This document shows, in pieces, positions 9,261 through 18,673 of a DNA stretch of 64,000 nucleotides. The translations under genes were made by a program, and so were the position numbers. The DNA is taken from contig UQWI01000003.1 in NCBI GenBank assembly GCA_900544765.1, positions 62,001 to 126,000 on the forward strand. The letters are read 5' to 3'. The DNA comes from an uncultured Eubacteriales bacterium. Its GTDB lineage: Bacteria > Bacillota > Clostridia > Oscillospirales > Oscillospiraceae. The notes under the pieces are model-generated. The model was not told the origin of the DNA, did not search any database, and saw only the letters and a program-made list of their open reading frames with translations. How positions within the stretch are numbered: the stretch's first letter is position 1; the number at the start of each line of letters is the position of its first letter.

Positions 9261-11033
9261 TCATTTTATCGCGCGGCACTCGAGGTAGTAGCGCTTCTCG
9301 CGCGCCTCGCCTATGGAGAAGCTCTTCTTGGGATAGACCCCGTGTCCGGCTATGTAGCCGAAGAGCTCGCCTTTGTCAAGGCTGGGCAGCAGGATGGCGG
9401 CGCCGGACTTTTCCCGGGCAAGAGAGACGCACTCTCCGTCGCCGTGAACATAGTCGACCTCGCCGCCGCACTCGGAGAGCAGCTCGCCCACAAGCCTGTC
9501 CGTAAAGGCCACAAGCTCTCCCAGGGCCAGCGACGTGCCCAGATGCCGCTCGCCGTGAGCGGTGACTATGCCGACGCCGTTGGCTGCGCCATGCGGCAGC
9601 TTCTCAGCGAAGGCCTCGGCCACGCGCCCGGCGGCCTCGCCGGTGACCAGTCTGTGTATGGGCTTGAACTCTACGGCCTCGTCGTGTATGTTCACTATCT
9701 CAGCCAGGGCGTAGCGCGCGGGATTGGTCTCGCGCTCGGCCTCGCTCAGCGCGGGCTTGAGCCGCTCCCAGCAGAGCTTGGCCGCGGCCAGCGAGTGGTT
9801 TCCGTCGCCCATGGCGTACTTTATACCGCCGGGCAGGGCGTCGAGCGCGCCGCGCACCCTCTCTGCCTCCTCCCCGCTCACACGCTCTCCGCGGATGTGC
9901 CCGCCGCCGAACATCAGCTCAAAGTCGTACAGCACTTCCCCGCCCTTGGCCGAGGGTATAAGCGTATTCGCCTCGTCGTTGATAAACACCATGATGTGCG
10001 GCAGCTCAAGCGGAGCCCCGGCGCGTATTGCCGCTCTCGGCGGCAGGCGGGACTCAACCGTCCCCTCAGTGGCGCGTATTGGCGTGGCCGTTCCTTCGGC
10101 CCAGTCGTAGCGCTCGAGGTCGAGCTTACCCACCAGGCCGCGCCTGACCTTGCCGGTCGGCAGAGTGCGCTCTACATATATATAAGAGTCAGGGATGCAG
10201 CGGAAGAGCCCCTGGTTTACATAACTTCTCATGGCCCCATATATCTTCGCCTGCTCGGCGTCCTCGTCCACTTTGCCGAGATATGCCTCGGGCAGCATGA
10301 GCCTCAGGGTGCTCGGTGCGCCGCCCACGAGCTCTTCGACGCCCTGCCAGTACTCAGGCTCGCTGGTGAACTGGTCGCAGGCCACGCAGCTCCACCTGGA
10401 CATGTCCACATCCTCGCGCGGCAGCAGTATGTCCGCCGGGGTGAAGATGCCGCTGCCGAGCAGCGCTTCGGCCGCGACTACCGACCAGCCCTCCATCTCA
10501 CCTGAGTACTTCGGCAGCTCGGATATCTTGAGCCACATGCCCTCGAGCTTGTCCGTTTCACGCACAGCCACCTCGCCGGTGACCTCCATGCGGAAGAGGA
10601 AGCCCAGGTGGACGCGGCCGACCTCGTCGTGCTCCTCGTTTATGACGCCGAGCGGCGTGAGGGAAACGATGTGCTCCACGGCAACCTCTTCGGCCACTTC
10701 GCGCTCGAGCGCGCGCATGAGTATGCCCTCGCTCGTGTCGTCGTCCACGCGTTCGATGTGCCCGCCGACGCCGAGGCTCAGCTTGCCGTGCAGCCGCGCC
10801 TCCCCGCCCGCGCTCAGGCGGCGCGTGGCAAACACCTCGCCGCCCCGCGTGACGGCGACGTAGGGGATAATCTGCCTGTACGACGGGTCCGACTCCATGT
10901 CGGGGCGCGGCAGGAACTCGTGCGCGCGCTCGACGAAGTCCATTATCTCGTTTCCGCAGCCGGTGATCAGTCCGCCGCGGTTTTCAATCCAGGGCGCGAG
11001 GCCCTCGGTCTTTACAACTAAAATGTCACTCAT
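9261..11033 (-). CDS. Nudix-DUF1015 fusion protein
   Basis: 590 residues in two parts. Residues 1-195 are a Nudix hydrolase-type domain with a Nudix box at about 90-118 (GGHIERV, then REVAEEV with the catalytic Glu residues), expected to hydrolyse a nucleoside diphosphate linked to another moiety. Residues ~198-590 are a DUF1015 protein, opening with PADILLPREDVDMSRWSCVACDQ and containing GDGNHSLAAAKLCWE near 424. DUF1015 proteins have no assigned reaction that I can name with confidence; they are often near serine/phosphoglycerate metabolism genes. Fusion of the two is unusual and suggests a shared small-molecule substrate. A hairpin follows the gene. Start chosen at the ATG preceded by GGAGAAGCC. 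Confidence 0.8.
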   Translation of the reverse strand: MSDILVVKTEGLAPWIENRGGLITGCGNEIMDFVERAHEFLPRPDMESDPSYRQIIPYVAVTRGGEVFATRRLSAGGEARLHGKLSLGVGGHIERVDDDTSEGILMRALEREVAEEVAVEHIVSLTPLGVINEEHDEVGRVHLGFLFRMEVTGEVAVRETDKLEGMWLKISELPKYSGEMEGWSVVAAEALLGSGIFTPADILLPREDVDMSRWSCVACDQFTSEPEYWQGVEELVGGAPSTLRLMLPEAYLGKVDEDAEQAKIYGAMRSYVNQGLFRCIPDSYIYVERTLPTGKVRRGLVGKLDLERYDWAEGTATPIRATEGTVESRLPPRAAIRAGAPLELPHIMVFINDEANTLIPSAKGGEVLYDFELMFGGGHIRGERVSGEEAERVRGALDALPGGIKYAMGDGNHSLAAAKLCWERLKPALSEAERETNPARYALAEIVNIHDEAVEFKPIHRLVTGEAAGRVAEAFAEKLPHGAANGVGIVTAHGERHLGTSLALGELVAFTDRLVGELLSECGGEVDYVHGDGECVSLAREKSGAAILLPSLDKGELFGYIAGHGVYPKKSFSIGEAREKRYYLECRAIK

Positions 11034-11090
11034 GGCTTCTCCTTTGTAGATTGACTTGACGCCACAATTAGTCTAAAATCAATGCAAAGG

Positions 11091-11109
11091 TATAATACCA
11101 TAAAAGGAG
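11091..11109 (+). promoter_or_regulatory. -10 element and RBS of the hydrolase gene
   Basis: TATAAT at 11091-11096 with a weak -35 (TTAGTC, 11068-11073, 17-base spacer), followed by the strong ribosome-binding site AAAGGAGG at 11102-11109. This would give an almost leaderless short 5' UTR for the gene starting at 11120. Confidence 0.5.
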
Positions 11110-11119
11110 GCAAAAGCAA

Positions 11120-12061
11120 ATGCCGAACATAGCTGAAACCGAGTATTATTTCACCTCCAGCGAGGGCAAAACGCCCATACATGTGCGCGAGTGGACACCG
11201 GACTGCGATTTGAACGGCGTCGTGCAGATTTCGCACGGCATAAACGAGTACATCGGCCGCTATGAGGACTTCGCGCGCTACCTGGCCTCGAAAGGCTTCG
11301 TCGTGGTGGGCAACGACCACCTCGGCCATGGTCAGAGTATGCTTTCACCCGAGCGCCTCGGCTACTTCGCCGACAGCGACGGCTGGTACCACGTTGTGGA
11401 CGACGTCGAAGAACTGCGCCGCCGCACGCATGAGAAGTACCCGGAGCTGCCCTACTTCATCCTGGGCCACTCAATGGGCAGCTTCATCGTGCGCACCTGG
11501 CTGTCCCGCTGCCCGCAGAGCAAGGTCACGGGCGTCATACTCTCCGGCACCGGCCAGCCGCCAGCGCCCATCGTGGCCGCCGGACGCCTCGCCTGCGACG
11601 CGGACATGGTAAAGAACGGCCCCATGCACCGCAGCAAGTCTATATACAACCTCGCCTTCGGCGCATACAACAAGGGCATTGAGCCCCTGCGCACACAGTT
11701 CGACTGGCTCAGCCGCGACGAGGCCGTTGTGGACAAGTACTCCGCGGACCCGCTGTGCGTGTTCATCCCCACCTCCGGCCTGATGCGCGACATGATGTTC
11801 GGCCTTGGGCTTCTGAACCGCTCCGACACGATAAACCGCATGCGCACCGACACGCCCATCATATTCATGAGCGGCGACGCCGACCCCGTGGGCGGCTACG
11901 GCATGCAGGTGGCGAAGATATACCGCGACTACGTCAGGGCAGGTTTCACCGACGTGGCCTACAAGTTCTATAAGGGGGCCCGCCACGAGATACTCAACGA
12001 GATAAACCGCGACGAGGTCTACAGGGACATCCTCGACTGGATTTTCACCAAGCTGGACTGA
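11120..12061 (+). CDS. Alpha/beta hydrolase, monoacylglycerol-lipase type
   Basis: 313 residues, cytosolic (no signal peptide). Family S33-like hydrolase_4: SHGINEYIGRYEDFARYLASKG, VVGNDHLGHGQS, the nucleophile elbow GHSMGS with Ser118, the acid in SGDADPVGG (Asp255), and His289 in ARHE. These are the complete triad and the HG oxyanion segment of lysophospholipase/monoglyceride lipase-type enzymes, so hydrolysis of an acyl ester is likely; the substrate is not predictable. A bidirectional terminator separates it from the convergent kinase gene. Confidence 0.9.
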   Translation: MPNIAETEYYFTSSEGKTPIHVREWTPDCDLNGVVQISHGINEYIGRYEDFARYLASKGFVVVGNDHLGHGQSMLSPERLGYFADSDGWYHVVDDVEELRRRTHEKYPELPYFILGHSMGSFIVRTWLSRCPQSKVTGVILSGTGQPPAPIVAAGRLACDADMVKNGPMHRSKSIYNLAFGAYNKGIEPLRTQFDWLSRDEAVVDKYSADPLCVFIPTSGLMRDMMFGLGLLNRSDTINRMRTDTPIIFMSGDADPVGGYGMQVAKIYRDYVRAGFTDVAYKFYKGARHEILNEINRDEVYRDILDWIFTKLD

Positions 12062-12101
12062 GCGTGCAGCGGCCGGGACGGCAAGTCGTCCTGCAGAAAG
12101 C

Positions 12102-12137
12102 AAAAACCGGCAAGCCTAAAAAGGCTTGCCGGTTTTT
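12102..12137. terminator. Bidirectional terminator
   Basis: AAAAACCGGCAAGCCT and its complement around a 3-base loop, flanked by A and T runs, between two convergent genes; works on either strand. Confidence 0.9.
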
Positions 12138-13561
12138 CACAGCAGCTTTTCCACAGCCTCGCGCAGGGTTGCGTCCGAACCCACGTTGCCGGGGAAAATA
12201 ATGTAGGGTATACCCGGGAAGCGGCTCTCTCCGCCCGTGCGCCAGACCGGCACGCCGGGGCATATCTGCCCCAGGACTGTTGCGCGCTTCACGCCCAGCG
12301 CCTTCGTGCCCACGTCGCTGGAGGTGATGCCGCCTTTGGCCAGGACGAAGGCCGGCCGTACCTCGAGCCCGCCCACCAGCGACTGCACGGCGTCGGAAAT
12401 CTTCACGGAGCGCAGCAGCGCGCTCTCCGGCGTGTCACCGGGTATCACCAGCTCGCGGCGGCAAGTGTAGGCCGCGGCCGTGCGCCCTGAGCGTATTGCT
12501 GTCTCAATCGCGCGACGCACTCGCTTCGTCTCAGCGGCGAAGGCCGCCTCGTCGGTCACGAGGTCGGAATTGAACTCTACAAACTCTATGCCGGGCAGTT
12601 TGCGCAGCTCCTGCAGCTGGCGCGTGGTCTTTTCCGTGTGCGAGCCGACGACTATGACGCCGCCGTTTCCGCAGCAGTCAGCCATGAGCTCCCCGCGCGT
12701 GAGGAGCGGCCTTGCGCTGACGCCTCCCAGCTCCCGCACAAGGGACGCCGCCGTTCTGAATATAAACCTCTTCCCGGCGGCGAGAGCGCGGTACACAGCG
12801 GCGGCAAAGAGCTTCACATCGGCATACGACGCGGCGTTGACCACGAAGCGCGTGTAGTCCTGCGCCGCACAGAGCTTCGCTGTCACTGCGTCTATGTCGC
12901 AGCGACGCAGCTCTTCTATAGAAATGCTCACGACCTCAGAGGCGCGGCACGCGCCTCCGGTCTTTTCCTCGATGTACTCTCGCAGGTTGGAGTGAGCGTA
13001 GCCGAAGGTGGCGTCCCTGGCGAACTCCGTTTTTGCCGCCGGTATCAGCTCTTCTCCGCTGCGGACATAGTGTGCGTCCGCCAGAGTGTACCTGCCGCCC
13101 TCGAAGAAGAACGGGCACAGTATCTCGCCGTCCATCTTAACGCCCTGTTCCGCCTCGGTCACCGCGCGCAGCGTCTCCGTCTCCAGCGGATAGTGGCCGC
13201 GCAGCGTGGAATCGCCGCGGCTCACGAGCACATATTCCTTCCCCGTCTCGCGCGAAGCCCTGGCCGCCGCGCGCGCGATATCCGCGTGGACGCGCCGGGT
13301 CTGTTCCGCCGTAAAGCTGCGCGAGTTCGTGAGTATGAAGAAAAGCCTGTTCTCCTCCCGGAAGCCGGAGAACACGCTCTCATATGTCCAGTCGGTGTAG
13401 ACCGAGACATCGTGTACTGTCTGAACGCCGGTCGGGTCGTCGTCGAGCACGACGAGCTTCACGCGGCTTGAATCCAGCTCCGCGCGCAGCAATGCGCCGC
13501 ACTTTGCCTCGTCTGTCTGCGGCAGAGAGTCCAGTACGCTCGCGTTTATACGCTCCTCCAT
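12137..13561 (-). CDS. Four-carbon acid sugar kinase family protein
   Basis: 474 residues, DUF1537-type (OtnK/DtnK/LtnK family), which phosphorylates four-carbon sugar acids such as erythronate or threonate. The N-terminal domain shows VVLDDDPTGVQTVHDVSVYTDW, the C-terminal nucleotide-binding domain shows VVVGSHTEKTTRQL, LAKGGITSSDVGTKALG and IIFPGNVGSDATLREAV. No partner dehydrogenase, aldolase or isomerase is adjacent, so the substrate within the family is open. A TATAAT promoter (13585-13613) precedes it. Confidence 0.85.
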   Translation of the reverse strand: MEERINASVLDSLPQTDEAKCGALLRAELDSSRVKLVVLDDDPTGVQTVHDVSVYTDWTYESVFSGFREENRLFFILTNSRSFTAEQTRRVHADIARAAARASRETGKEYVLVSRGDSTLRGHYPLETETLRAVTEAEQGVKMDGEILCPFFFEGGRYTLADAHYVRSGEELIPAAKTEFARDATFGYAHSNLREYIEEKTGGACRASEVVSISIEELRRCDIDAVTAKLCAAQDYTRFVVNAASYADVKLFAAAVYRALAAGKRFIFRTAASLVRELGGVSARPLLTRGELMADCCGNGGVIVVGSHTEKTTRQLQELRKLPGIEFVEFNSDLVTDEAAFAAETKRVRRAIETAIRSGRTAAAYTCRRELVIPGDTPESALLRSVKISDAVQSLVGGLEVRPAFVLAKGGITSSDVGTKALGVKRATVLGQICPGVPVWRTGGESRFPGIPYIIFPGNVGSDATLREAVEKLL

Positions 13562-13584
13562 TGTATTCCACCTCTCTCGCAGAG

Positions 13585-13613
13585 ATTATACCCGCTTTTG
13601 CGGCTCGGCGCAA
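13585..13613 (-). promoter_or_regulatory. Promoter of the acid sugar kinase gene
   Basis: Minus strand TTGCGC (13608-13613), 17-base spacer, TATAAT (13585-13590), followed by an AGAGAGGTGG ribosome-binding region. Confidence 0.7.
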
Positions 13614-13626
13614 CCGCGTATACAAA

Positions 13627-13652
13627 AAGCTCCCCGGTTTCCCGGGGAGCTT
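13627..13652 (-). terminator. Terminator of the surface-protein operon
   Basis: 11-bp stem AAGCTCCCCGG with a 4-base loop and a T run on the minus strand, about 25 bases after the stop codon of the SLH gene. Confidence 0.85.
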
Positions 13653-13675
13653 CCGCTATTGGCTTTTAATTCTGT

Positions 13676-16600
13676 TCAACCGCTGTAAGCGGTGCTCCAC
13701 TGCTGCTCGAGCGCAGCCCAATCGCGCTCGGGGAGCTTCTCGGTCCACTCCTCGACGCGCTCGCCGCTGACGCGGATCCAGTCGTAATCGTGGCTGTTCG
13801 TGGCCTCCTGCATGTCGGCGTAGTACCAGGCGCCGTATACGTTGTCCGGCCATGTGTTCATTACGCGGGTGCTGAGGAGGTAATCCTCATGCGGGACGCG
13901 GTTCAGCACACGGTTGACGATGGTCACGGCCTCGGCGCGGGTGATGTAGCTGTTGGGATGGAAGCCGCCGTCGGGATAGCCGTCGACGAGGCCCATGTCC
14001 ACGGCCGCCTGCACATAGTCGGCGTACCAGCTGCCGGAGGCGACGTCGTTGAAGGCGCCGTCATACTCGGCGGTGTAGTCGAAGAAGCGCGTGGCGATGG
14101 CGGTGAACTCGGCGCGGGTGATGGACGCGTTGGGCTGGAAGGTGCCGTCATCGTAGCCGTTGATGATGCCCATGTTGCTGAGCGTGGAGATGGCGTTGTT
14201 GTACCAGCTGTCGGTGGCAACGTCGGTGTAGTCGTTCTCGGAGCTCCAGAACCTGGCGCGCGCATCATCGGTCAGCAGACGGAAGAAGATGGTGGCAACC
14301 TCCGCGCGAGTGATGTTGTTCTCGGGCTTGATCTCGCCGTCCTCGTAGCCTATCAGGTAGGCGAAGTGGTCGGTGGTGTTCAGCCAGTTGGGGACGTAGA
14401 CGGTGTCATCATCGTCGTCCGCCGGGGGATCGTAATCCCAGTCGATGTCGACGTCGATCTTGACGGTGTCGCTCTCTACCGGATCATCCTCACCGGCGAT
14501 GTACACATAGGCCGTGTTGTAGAGGGCGTCGGAGTTGCGGATAGTCTTCCAGGAGAAGGCCTTGGAGACATATACGCTCGCAGTGCCGTCGGCGCCTAGA
14601 GTGCCCGACCAACTGCCGCTGAGCTTTTCGGCCCCAGCGTCGCTGAAGGTGTACTCGGTGCCTTCGGTGCCGGTGACAGTGAGCTTGTAGATAAGGGTAA
14701 CGCTGTCGCCCTCGTCAACGATCACGTCGCCGCGGTAGAACTCGGGGTAAGCTATGCCATTGTTCCAGTAGACCCGGCGATCCGTGACCAGCTCTTTGGT
14801 GAAGCCGGTGATGTCGGGCGTCGGCTCGGGCGTGACAGGCGTCTCGCAGACGACCTTGATGGTAGCGGGCAGCTCGCCGGCATCGGCAGGCAGCGTCCAC
14901 TCGTCGTCGACGTACTTGAGAGTGATGGTCACAGTCTCAGACTGACCGTCGGCAAGGCTGTGCTTGGCGCTTGTGTCGTCATCGTTGTACTTAGCCAGAT
15001 ATACATTGGCGCTGAGCGTGACCTTGACAGTGGTGCTGTCAGTCATCGCGACGTTCATAAGGGCGTCGTCAACAAGGCCGTAGTTCTTGTTCGCGTGGTT
15101 GACGTCATCGTTCACGCAGTCAACAATTATCTTGCCGTCAATGAGCTCCGCGATGTCGCCCTCAGTGGGCAGCGGAGTGATTGGCGTGGCGGGGACGGAT
15201 TCTTGCTTGTATGCAACCTTGATGCTGTGGTTGGCGGACACATTTTCAAATGTGTATTTTCCGTCAGCTCCGAGCTCACTCCACACGCCGTCCACATAGA
15301 CGTAGTCAAACTCATAGCCCTCATCAGGTGTGAAAGCTATGGTGATGTCCTCATCAGCAGCGGCAACTATCTCATTGTCGGCCCCTATATTTGTGCCCAT
15401 GAACTCCGCGGTGCCGTTGATGACTTCAACTTCGATGGTGTAAGTTTCAGGCTCGGGCTCTTTGGCGAAGAACTCGATCACGCCATCACCATTGGTGTCG
15501 TCAGCAGCGCTGATGGCATAGCTGCCGCTTATTGCCTCGCCGTCATTGTTCAGGTACCAGCCATCATCTCCTTCGGGCAGTGTGGGCAGTAAAATGCTAT
15601 CGTCAAGCTTTATGACGAGGCCAAGGCCGAGCGCTTCCTGCCCGCCGTGTATGTCTACGTACCCTATGTGCTCACACTCCGCCGTGCTCTTGCACCCACA
15701 GTTCACATGGTAGTGTCCGGTACGTCCGACAGGATTGACCGCCTCGTTCGGATCTCCAAATGACTCACGTTCAGTTGCACCAGCTATAAGTCCTGTCTCA
15801 CTGAGCTCCGTCAGCTCATTTCCTTTCGCGTCGTAGAATTTGACCTCATACTGAGTGCGCACGTATATGTCCACACTGTAGTCGCGGTTCACGCCGCGGG
15901 TATTATCTATGCTAACTTTGCCGCCGTCAACAGTAATGCCGCTAGTCCCGTTCTGGCCGAACATCACGTGTGCGTCTACCTCTTCAAGCTCATAGCCTGC
16001 TTTTGCGGTCATCGCTATGTCAAGGCAATTGTAGAACTCAACATCATACCTTATCCTGCCGCTGTCGTCTATCGTGGCATTTCTGCCTTCCTCAAACTCC
16101 AGCTCCACGTAGTCGGCAAGATTGGCGACGTCCGCCTCTACTCCGTCAACATACAGATTTACATAGATGATACGGCTCGCATATGGCGCATTCACGTCCT
16201 TCGTCTGCACCCACTGCGCTGTGAAGACAACGTCCTTCTCAGGCATCACGAACTTTCCATCTTCGACTGTTGCATCTTCGGTAGTCCAGCCGTCGAATAT
16301 ATAGCCTTCGCGCTCAGGGATGGCCGAAGCCACCGTCTGTTTCGTGCCGACTTCAACGCCCTCTACATTTTCAGGCATACCCGTCACATCATCATCGTCG
16401 CTTCCGGCATTATATATGATGTCGAAGCCCGCGGGCTCATTTGGGGTAAACGTCCAGGTGCCTACCAGGTGCACGTCTTCGGCTGGCATCGTGAACTTGT
16501 CGTTCTCAATCTCGACATCTTCACTCGTCCACCCATTGAACGTCCATGTGCCGTCTTCAGATTCCGCTTCCAGACCAGTCGGTACGTTCTGTATGCTGCC

Positions 16601-18673
16601 GGGGAAATGGCTGTCCTTGAATATGACAAAGTTGTCTATGTTCGGCGTAAAGCTCTTAGGCGCGCCGCCCTTAAACTCGTACGTCACTTTATACTTCGGC
16701 GCTTCACCTTTGTTTATCCACTTGCCCTCGACAAAAATGTCGCTGGCGGGCATAGTTATCTCGGTCACGAGCTTTCCGCCATATTTCCAACCCTGGAACT
16801 CGTAAACGTACTTTTCAGTGGTTATGGTGTCGCCGACCTCATACATATCGCTGAGCGAAAACGTCTCGCCGTATTGATGTTCTTCAGCCGGCGGCAATTC
16901 AGCCTCGTCGTAGTATTTGCTGTCCCACTTGTAACTCAAGCGATACGTTTTTGCTGAACTGGTGACTTCAACACTATGGTCGCCCTTCATGTCTACAACG
17001 ACACAACCGCTTTCAATTGCAGCAGTCAGCTCGTCTCCGTCCAGCTTCCGATTGTCAACAGTTACCGTGTCGATCGCATATCCGCTATTCGCCGTAAACT
17101 TAACTTCTATAGTTCCATTCTCACTATATTCGTATGTCTTACCATCATCTATAGTAGAGTTTTCGTCGGCACTGGTAGTCAAAGTATATTCTTCAGGCTC
17201 GGGCTCAGGCGGTTGGATGCCATTGTCAATGATATACAGTTCAATGATATAGCTGCTGCCTTGAGAGCCTGTAGACACTGCGAAATTGCCATCATAAACT
17301 CCCTTGTTAATTATGACTTCACCAAGGCCATTACCACCCGTGTCTTTCGCGGTGACAGCAATATGCGTTATATCATTTATGTATATGCTGTCATTTTCCT
17401 GCTGCCCAGCTCCAGTCAAATAGTTGTACACGAAGTAATAACTATCTTCATCGCGCCATCCATTTGAGTTAGGACTAAGATTGTAATCAGGATTTGTGTG
17501 CTCGGTTCCTGCATACACGGAGATCTTGATCGAATTCCAATCGATGTCAGCCTCACCGTACAGCTCCTGTATGCGTTTCTTGAGCAAGTTGTCGTTGTTC
17601 ATCACATGGATCTCGCTCGCATTGCTCGAGAGGGTCTTCTGCGCATAAACAACAGTGTCTTCGTTTACAGGCGTAGTTCCCAAGAACGGGCTGCCGCCGT
17701 CATAACCATATGTCCATCCTGCAAACTCATACGTTGTGGCCGGATAAGTCGGGTCAGTGGGCATTTTACTTTCCAAAGACTCTCCATGATTTACAAAACG
17801 AATAGCATACAAAGTATATGCGTTACCAACTAATGCTCCTTCCTCATTATAAAAATACACTATATGGAAGGAATTGTCGTTTAGTTCAATGACATAATAC
17901 CTGCTGCCAGCTATTCCCGACACATTGAATTTAAGATCGCCAGATGAAACAGTTACGGTCTCCTCACCACTGCCATTGTCGTATGTAATGGAGATCCCCT
18001 TTATATTAGTGGGCTGAACTTCATCAACATCGGCACTGTTTGATGTGAAAGAATTGTCCCAATAATCCGTTTCAAGGTTCTCGTGTATCAGTCCCTTATT
18101 TGACTCAGTTCCAAACGAGCGGACCCACAAGGGAGTTACAGAGACTACTGTAGTTTCCTCCGTGACATCAACGCCCTGAGAGTAAAGCATCTTGTAGACC
18201 TGATCATCGTAGATTCGGTAAGTTCTGGTTACGCCTTGGTCGGTAATCACTTCGCTGACTTCAGGATCTTCGTATTCGATCAAATAGAGATTTATAATTG
18301 CCGGATCATTGGATGAAATGTTGGAAACTTGCACACTGTAGCTATCAGCCAATAAAGAAGGTGCCGCTACGTCAAATCCATCAGTTATCACGTTCTCAAT
18401 GTCATACTTAGAACTAAATGGATCATTCAGGCTAATAGTAACGCGTTGACTACCCAAAATCGCATCTGAAACAGTGATCGTATCAATAGTACTACCATTA
18501 ATAATAAGGTTTACATTAATGGTTCTTTTGTATAGGCCATCATTTTGATAGCTAATATCAAAATACCCCTTGCTACTTGTTGCGCTTGCGTCATTTGCCG
18601 CCAATGCTCCGACTGGCAGCAGGCTTACCACCAGCATGAGCACCAGCAGCATCGCCAAAAGGCGTTTTTTCAT
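13676..18673 (-). CDS. Giant SLH-domain cell-surface protein with InlB-type repeats
   Basis: 1665 residues. A signal peptide (MKKRLLAMLLVLMLVVSLLP, cut after GALAA) leads to a long extracellular region with InlB/Listeria-Bacteroides-type beta-repeats, recognisable by FxGW...FxMPxxDVxxxxxW blocks such as FNGWTSEDVEIENDKFTMPA and YIFDGWTTEDATVEDGKFV. Three S-layer-homology domains lie at about 1430-1590, each with a GYxDGxxxPxxxITRAE core, which in Gram-positives bind pyruvylated wall polymers. A ~75-residue tail follows. The first third is visibly richer in A/T than the SLH end. The start codon overlaps the stop of the zinc-ribbon gene (ATGA), so the two are translationally coupled. No promoter of its own is seen. 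Likely role: wall-anchored adhesin or surface-layer component. Confidence 0.9.
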   Translation of the reverse strand: MKKRLLAMLLVLMLVVSLLPVGALAANDASATSSKGYFDISYQNDGLYKRTINVNLIINGSTIDTITVSDAILGSQRVTISLNDPFSSKYDIENVITDGFDVAAPSLLADSYSVQVSNISSNDPAIINLYLIEYEDPEVSEVITDQGVTRTYRIYDDQVYKMLYSQGVDVTEETTVVSVTPLWVRSFGTESNKGLIHENLETDYWDNSFTSNSADVDEVQPTNIKGISITYDNGSGEETVTVSSGDLKFNVSGIAGSRYYVIELNDNSFHIVYFYNEEGALVGNAYTLYAIRFVNHGESLESKMPTDPTYPATTYEFAGWTYGYDGGSPFLGTTPVNEDTVVYAQKTLSSNASEIHVMNNDNLLKKRIQELYGEADIDWNSIKISVYAGTEHTNPDYNLSPNSNGWRDEDSYYFVYNYLTGAGQQENDSIYINDITHIAVTAKDTGGNGLGEVIINKGVYDGNFAVSTGSQGSSYIIELYIIDNGIQPPEPEPEEYTLTTSADENSTIDDGKTYEYSENGTIEVKFTANSGYAIDTVTVDNRKLDGDELTAAIESGCVVVDMKGDHSVEVTSSAKTYRLSYKWDSKYYDEAELPPAEEHQYGETFSLSDMYEVGDTITTEKYVYEFQGWKYGGKLVTEITMPASDIFVEGKWINKGEAPKYKVTYEFKGGAPKSFTPNIDNFVIFKDSHFPGSIQNVPTGLEAESEDGTWTFNGWTSEDVEIENDKFTMPAEDVHLVGTWTFTPNEPAGFDIIYNAGSDDDDVTGMPENVEGVEVGTKQTVASAIPEREGYIFDGWTTEDATVEDGKFVMPEKDVVFTAQWVQTKDVNAPYASRIIYVNLYVDGVEADVANLADYVELEFEEGRNATIDDSGRIRYDVEFYNCLDIAMTAKAGYELEEVDAHVMFGQNGTSGITVDGGKVSIDNTRGVNRDYSVDIYVRTQYEVKFYDAKGNELTELSETGLIAGATERESFGDPNEAVNPVGRTGHYHVNCGCKSTAECEHIGYVDIHGGQEALGLGLVIKLDDSILLPTLPEGDDGWYLNNDGEAISGSYAISAADDTNGDGVIEFFAKEPEPETYTIEVEVINGTAEFMGTNIGADNEIVAAADEDITIAFTPDEGYEFDYVYVDGVWSELGADGKYTFENVSANHSIKVAYKQESVPATPITPLPTEGDIAELIDGKIIVDCVNDDVNHANKNYGLVDDALMNVAMTDSTTVKVTLSANVYLAKYNDDDTSAKHSLADGQSETVTITLKYVDDEWTLPADAGELPATIKVVCETPVTPEPTPDITGFTKELVTDRRVYWNNGIAYPEFYRGDVIVDEGDSVTLIYKLTVTGTEGTEYTFSDAGAEKLSGSWSGTLGADGTASVYVSKAFSWKTIRNSDALYNTAYVYIAGEDDPVESDTVKIDVDIDWDYDPPADDDDDTVYVPNWLNTTDHFAYLIGYEDGEIKPENNITRAEVATIFFRLLTDDARARFWSSENDYTDVATDSWYNNAISTLSNMGIINGYDDGTFQPNASITRAEFTAIATRFFDYTAEYDGAFNDVASGSWYADYVQAAVDMGLVDGYPDGGFHPNSYITRAEAVTIVNRVLNRVPHEDYLLSTRVMNTWPDNVYGAWYYADMQEATNSHDYDWIRVSGERVEEWTEKLPERDWAALEQQWSTAYSG

